The position numbers were made by a program, and so were the translations under genes. The notes under the pieces were generated by a model. It made no database searches and had not been told where the DNA came from. It saw nothing but the letters and a program-made list of their open reading frames with translations. Positions 60,215 to 64,000 of a stretch of DNA of 64,000 nucleotides are shown piece by piece (the stretch's first letter is position 1; the number at the start of each line of letters is the position of its first letter). The DNA lies in the NCBI GenBank assembly GCA_903875425.1, contig CAIQWC010000040.1:62001-126000 (forward strand), written 5' to 3'. The DNA is from an uncultured Actinomycetes bacterium (GTDB taxonomy: Bacteria; Actinomycetota; Acidimicrobiia; Acidimicrobiales; RAAP-2).

Positions 60215-60249
60215 TGATCCTCCGTAATTAATCAGGCTTTGCCTTTGGC

Positions 60250-60255
60250 TAGGTT
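60250..60255 (+). promoter_or_regulatory. Candidate -10 box upstream of the iminopeptidase-like gene
   Basis: TAGGTT is 8 nt before an ATG at 60264 that is in frame with the downstream gene. If used, transcripts would begin at that ATG, about 90 nt before the well-supported start at 60354. Confidence 0.4.
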
Positions 60256-60353
60256 AGAAGAAGATGCCGTCGCGTCAAAGAGGAGGCGTCCCCCTGAGCC
60301 TTTGGGCGCGTGGTGTGGTAAACAACCGCGAGAGCCAAGACCGAGGAGGGTTT

Positions 60354-61304
60354 ATGGAAGCGATTCATCCCTATCTTGACAACACGGGACGTCGTGATGC
60401 CTGGGAGGGCGGCGTCCAAATGATTCCCATAGCTACCCCACGCGGGGAATTTAAGGTCTGGACGAAGCGCGTTGGGAATAATCCTGATGTAAAGGTATTG
60501 CTGCTCCATGGCGGCCCCGGAATGACTGCTGAATGTTTCGAGTGTTTTGATAGTTACTTTCCAGCTTCTGGTATCGAGTACTACTACTACGACCAGCTGG
60601 GATCATTTCGCTCCGATAATCCAGAAGATCCGTCCCTGTGGGAAATTGATCGCTTTGTTGATGAAGTCGACCAAGTGGCCGATGCCTTGGGCCTTGACCA
60701 ATCTAATTTTTTCCTGTTCGGGCAATCATGGGGGGGTGTGCTGTGTATCGAGTACGCCCTGGCGCATCAAGACAAACTCAAAGGTCTCATTATTTCCAAC
60801 ATGATGTCGTCAATCCCGGCCTACAACGCCTACGCCCGCGATGTTCTGATGCCCACGATGGATCAAGCCGCCTTGGCTCGTGTGATGGAGCTCGAAGCTT
60901 CAGGGGAGACTGAAACCGGAGAGTATGACGATCTCCTTATGGAAATCCACTACGTCCACCATGTACTGTGCATGCCCTTTGATTCGTGGCCAGAAGCAGT
61001 CGTTCGTTCGATGAACCATATGAATAAGGATCTCTACGTCACCATGCAGGGACCGAGTGAACTTGGAGCCAGCGGCAAACTCGCCCACTGGGATCGGACT
61101 GCGGATCTCGAGCGAATTACGGTGCCCACCTTGGTGCTCGGTGGTGAACGCGACACCATGGATCCGCGCTTCCTTGAGTTCATGGCTGAGCAGATTCCAC
61201 AGGGTGAAAGTTACATCTGCCCTCGGGCTGGCCACCTCGGCCAATATGACGATCAAGAGGCTTACTTCCGGGGGCTCGTGGGCTTTTTGGAGCGCAACGC
61301 GTAA
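60354..61304 (+). CDS. Proline iminopeptidase-like alpha/beta hydrolase (family S33)
   Basis: A 316-residue enzyme. LLLHGGPGMTAECFECF holds the HGGPG oxyanion motif, FGQSWGGVLCIEYAL the nucleophile serine, GGERDTMDPRF the acid and AGHLGQYDDQEAY the histidine. These enzymes release N-terminal proline or other residues from peptides. GAGGAGG at 60343-60349 precedes ATG 60354, supporting this start; an in-frame ATG at 60264 would add 30 residues. Confidence 0.88.
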   Translation: MEAIHPYLDNTGRRDAWEGGVQMIPIATPRGEFKVWTKRVGNNPDVKVLLLHGGPGMTAECFECFDSYFPASGIEYYYYDQLGSFRSDNPEDPSLWEIDRFVDEVDQVADALGLDQSNFFLFGQSWGGVLCIEYALAHQDKLKGLIISNMMSSIPAYNAYARDVLMPTMDQAALARVMELEASGETETGEYDDLLMEIHYVHHVLCMPFDSWPEAVVRSMNHMNKDLYVTMQGPSELGASGKLAHWDRTADLERITVPTLVLGGERDTMDPRFLEFMAEQIPQGESYICPRAGHLGQYDDQEAYFRGLVGFLERNA

Positions 61305-61375
61305 GGCTCGGAAAAGGCGGTCCCTTGGGCGAACTAATTTAGGAGCTACCCCCCAACGATAATGAGGCGATAACC

Positions 61376-63595
61376 GTGGCTGACTCCACCATCATCTATA
61401 CCCTGACCGATGAGGCGCCCATGTTGGCTAGCTATTCGCTCTATCCAATTTTGAAGGCCTATGCCTCGGTGGCGGGTGTCGAAATGGATCTGTGGGATAT
61501 CTCGCTTGCTGCTCGAATTATCTCCTCGTTCCCCGAGCGCCTCAGTCCCGACCAGCAGGTGCATGACTTTCTTGGAGAGCTCGGCCGCCTGGTCCTTCGA
61601 CCCGAAGCCAACGTTGTCAAACTCCCCAATGTTTCAGCGTCGATTCCACAACTCAACGCTGCGATCGCAGAATTACAATACCAAGGCTTCGATCTTCCTG
61701 ATTACCCGGCGGAAGCCACTACTGACCAAGAGCGTGACATCCAAGATCGCTACAAGAAGGCCTTGGGTTCAGCCGTAAATCCTGTTCTTCGTCAAGGTAA
61801 CTCAGATCGTCGGGCGCCTCATTCGGTCAAGAACTATGCCAAGGCTCACCCTCACCGAGTCGGTGCTTGGAAACAGGACTCAAAGACCAATGTGGCGTCA
61901 ATGGCCACCGGCGATTTCTATGGATCTGAAGTTTCCGCCACCATGAAAGCTGCGGGCGAGCTCGCCATTGAGTTCGTTGCCACCGACGGCACGCGCAGCG
62001 AGTTGCGCAAACCGATACCGGTACTTGAGGGCGAAATTATTGACGCCACGGCGCTACAGGTGGCTGACCTCGACGCCTTCATCACGGAGCAGATTCAGCG
62101 TGCCAAGGATCTTGGTGTGTTGCTATCAGTGCATCTCAAGGCCACGATGATGAAGGTTTCAGACCCTATTATTTTCGGCCACGTCGTACGTTGCTTTTTC
62201 CCAAAGACCTTCGCTGAGTATGGCGATGCACTCAGTGCGGCAGGTTTAAGCCCCAACAACGGACTGGGCTCCATTCTTGACGGGCTCGCTGAGGTGAGCA
62301 ACGGTGCTGCGATTAAGGCGTCATTTGATGCAGAACTCGCCAATGGCCCGCGTTTGGCCATGGTTGATTCAGATCGTGGTATCACCAACTTGCACGTTCC
62401 TTCAGACGTGATTGTTGATGCATCGATGCCGGCCATGATTCGAAGTTCCGGTCACATGTGGGGAGCAGATGGCAAAGAAGACGACACCTTGGCAATCATC
62501 CCGGATCGTAGCTACGCCGGCGTCTACCAAGCCGCAATCGATGATTGTCGCGAGCACGGCGCCCTTGACCCGGCGACCATAGGCAGCGTCCCTAATGTCG
62601 GCCTGATGGCTCAAGCCGCCGAAGAATACGGTAGCCATGACAAGACCTTCGAGATGGCTCAGGCTGGCACGGTCGTGGTTCGGGGATCCGACGGGATCGT
62701 GTTCGAAGTGCCCGTTGCCCCAGGCGATATCTTCCGCATGTGCCAGACCAAGGACATACCCATTCGTGACTGGGTAGCGTTGGCGGTCAAGCGAGCCCGA
62801 GCTACCGGCGATCCCGCTATTTTCTGGCTGGACGACAAGCGTGCCCACGATGCACAGATCATCCAAAAAGTGACGGCCTACCTTGCAGCGCTCGACACCG
62901 AAGGCTTGGACATTTCGATTAAAAATCCCGTCGAAGCCACGAAAATCTCACTGACTCGCCTCCGACAAGGTCTCAACACGATTTCGGTTACCGGTAACGT
63001 CCTTCGTGACTATCTCACTGACCTGTTCCCAATTTTGGAACTAGGGACCTCAGCCAAGATGCTTTCGGTCGTGCCCCTCATTGCCGGTGGCGGTCTCTTC
63101 GAAACCGGTGCCGGTGGTTCGGCTCCGAAGCACGTTCAAGCCTTTGTGAAGGATAACTACCTACGCTGGGATTCACTCGGCGAGTTCCTCGCCATGGCGG
63201 TGAGTTTTGAGCAATACGCGTCGTGTACCGGTAACGCCAAGGCCCAAGTCCTCGCCGATACCCTCGATCGCGCAACGGGTACCTTGCTTGAAAATGATAA
63301 GGGACCGACGCGCTCCATCGGTGGCATTGATAATCGCGGGAGTCACTTTTACGTGGCCCTGTACTGGGCTCAAGAGTTGGCGACGCAACGTGATGACGTT
63401 GACTTAGCGAAGCGCTTTGCTCCCTTGGCGGCGGCTCTCGCGGAGCACGAAGCAGTTATTGTGGCCGAGCTCAACGCGGTGCAGGGAACGTCCCTTGATA
63501 TGGGTGGCTACTACCACCCGAAGCCTTCGTTAGTAGACGGCTTTATGAGACCTTCGGCAACCTTGAACGCTGCCTTGGCGACGCTTCATTCTTAA
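61376..63595 (+). CDS. icd: Isocitrate dehydrogenase (NADP+), monomeric type
   Basis: A 739-residue monomeric enzyme oxidising isocitrate to 2-oxoglutarate with [33 protein letters not shown] (substrate binding), [40 protein letters not shown] and LPRs-like NADP segments place it in this family rather than the dimeric type. Length is typical (about 740). Start is GTG. A GATAAT box lies 12 nt upstream. The 3' end overlaps the acyl-CoA dehydrogenase stop (TTAA). Confidence 0.96.
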   Translation: MADSTIIYTLTDEAPMLASYSLYPILKAYASVAGVEMDLWDISLAARIISSFPERLSPDQQVHDFLGELGRLVLRPEANVVKLPNVSASIPQLNAAIAELQYQGFDLPDYPAEATTDQERDIQDRYKKALGSAVNPVLRQGNSDRRAPHSVKNYAKAHPHRVGAWKQDSKTNVASMATGDFYGSEVSATMKAAGELAIEFVATDGTRSELRKPIPVLEGEIIDATALQVADLDAFITEQIQRAKDLGVLLSVHLKATMMKVSDPIIFGHVVRCFFPKTFAEYGDALSAAGLSPNNGLGSILDGLAEVSNGAAIKASFDAELANGPRLAMVDSDRGITNLHVPSDVIVDASMPAMIRSSGHMWGADGKEDDTLAIIPDRSYAGVYQAAIDDCREHGALDPATIGSVPNVGLMAQAAEEYGSHDKTFEMAQAGTVVVRGSDGIVFEVPVAPGDIFRMCQTKDIPIRDWVALAVKRARATGDPAIFWLDDKRAHDAQIIQKVTAYLAALDTEGLDISIKNPVEATKISLTRLRQGLNTISVTGNVLRDYLTDLFPILELGTSAKMLSVVPLIAGGGLFETGAGGSAPKHVQAFVKDNYLRWDSLGEFLAMAVSFEQYASCTGNAKAQVLADTLDRATGTLLENDKGPTRSIGGIDNRGSHFYVALYWAQELATQRDDVDLAKRFAPLAAALAEHEAVIVAELNAVQGTSLDMGGYYHPKPSLVDGFMRPSATLNAALATLHS

Positions 63596-64000
63596 AGTTC
63601 GATACCCGATGCCGAACCGTCGGCAATGATGTGAAAGTGATGATCGGCACCAAGGGCCACGACGGCCTCTCCGAGGGTGCTGACCCACGCGGCGTCGCCG
63701 TATTCACTACGCCAAGCCCAGAGTCGTCGTGTGTATTGGTGAAGCAGGTACTCCTGCGTCATCCCCATAGCACCGTGGGCTTGGTGGGCAGCCCGCGAAG
63801 CGATACGGGCAGCATCATTCGCCAGGGTTTTGGCCACGGCAATTTCGAATGAGGCTTCGCCGCGGTCACATTCGCGCGCAGCCACTTGAACGGCAAGGTC
63901 CACTTGGGCCGCATGTTCGGCGCACCGTACGACGTGTAGTTGAACGGCTTGAAAACTACCGACGGGTTTTCCAAATTGTTTGCGTTCTTGGGTGTACTGA
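63592..64000 (-). CDS. Acyl-CoA dehydrogenase, C-terminal part (partial)
   Basis: The 3' end of a gene that continues past the right edge. The visible 136 residues begin QYTQERKQFGKPVGSFQAVQ, the conserved start of the C-terminal helical domain, and include AHQAHGAMGMTQEYLLHQYTRR, the FAD/substrate region near the usual catalytic base. Beta-oxidation or branched-chain acyl substrates are possible. The true start lies outside the window. Stop codons overlap with the isocitrate dehydrogenase gene. Confidence 0.9.
   Translation of the reverse strand, partial: QYTQERKQFGKPVGSFQAVQLHVVRCAEHAAQVDLAVQVAARECDRGEASFEIAVAKTLANDAARIASRAAHQAHGAMGMTQEYLLHQYTRRLWAWRSEYGDAAWVSTLGEAVVALGADHHFHIIADGSASGIEL

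Overview
The window looks like chromosomal core DNA of an actinobacterium, most likely of the class Acidimicrobiia. That placement is my inference from gene content. The evidence is two WhiB regulators, a GuaB3-type IMP dehydrogenase paralogue next to guaA, a UPF0182 membrane protein, a Zincin_2 (DUF2342) protein, Sdh1-type succinate dehydrogenase, monomeric isocitrate dehydrogenase, and a decaprenyl-phosphoryl-arabinose module (ubiA, dprE1, dprE2). GC content is moderate by eye. Genes are densely packed on both strands. There is no rRNA, insertion sequence, integrase, CRISPR array or prophage.

Region 1 (1-9858, all +) is a chain of overlapping genes: glmM (3' end), then glmS, acpS, nnr, alr, an alpha/beta hydrolase, a family 4 uracil-DNA glycosylase, tsaE, tsaB, rimI, tsaD and pdxH. 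It joins amino-sugar and D-alanine supply for the cell wall with t6A tRNA modification and cofactor repair. Region 2 (9900-21555) holds two RDD membrane proteins, an SDR oxidoreductase, groES-groEL under CIRCE control, a CoA-type Nudix hydrolase, guaB3-guaA, a PcrA helicase and an anchored phosphodiester-glycosidase-like protein. Region 3 (21953-25049, -) is ubiA-dprE1-dprE2.

Region 4 (25141-33365, +) is central and one-carbon metabolism: a stand-alone B12-binding subunit, sucCD, purN, purH, folD, a ManC-type cupin, metF and mdh. Region 5 (33466-40003) has a secreted seven-repeat protein overlapping an arylsulfotransferase-like protein, facing sdhC-sdhA-sdhB across a symmetric terminator. sucCD, mdh, sdh and the isocitrate dehydrogenase at the right end give much of a TCA cycle.

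Region 6 (40160-55269) is richest in poorly understood genes: a MoxR-like ATPase with a VWA partner, two WhiB proteins, formiminotransferase, an unknown 94-residue protein, a Zincin_2 protein without its zinc motif, a PDZ protein without protease residues, a lone MreB-like protein, a HEAT-repeat protein, a Lon-like PDZ protease, a DivIVA-like coiled-coil protein ending in a phage head-protein-like Cys/His domain, and a UPF0182 protein. Region 7 (55286-64000) has a MaoC hydratase, initiator tRNA-fMet, a large GT-C-like membrane protein, a methyltransferase, thioredoxin, 3-hydroxyacyl-CoA dehydrogenase, a proline-iminopeptidase-like enzyme, isocitrate dehydrogenase and the 3' end of an acyl-CoA dehydrogenase.

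A recurring regulatory pattern runs through the window. Many first genes have a TANNNT box, most often TAGGNT, exactly 6-8 nt before the start codon and no Shine-Dalgarno sequence. This is what leaderless transcription looks like. Downstream genes rely on ATGA/GTGA overlaps or AAGGAGG-like sites.
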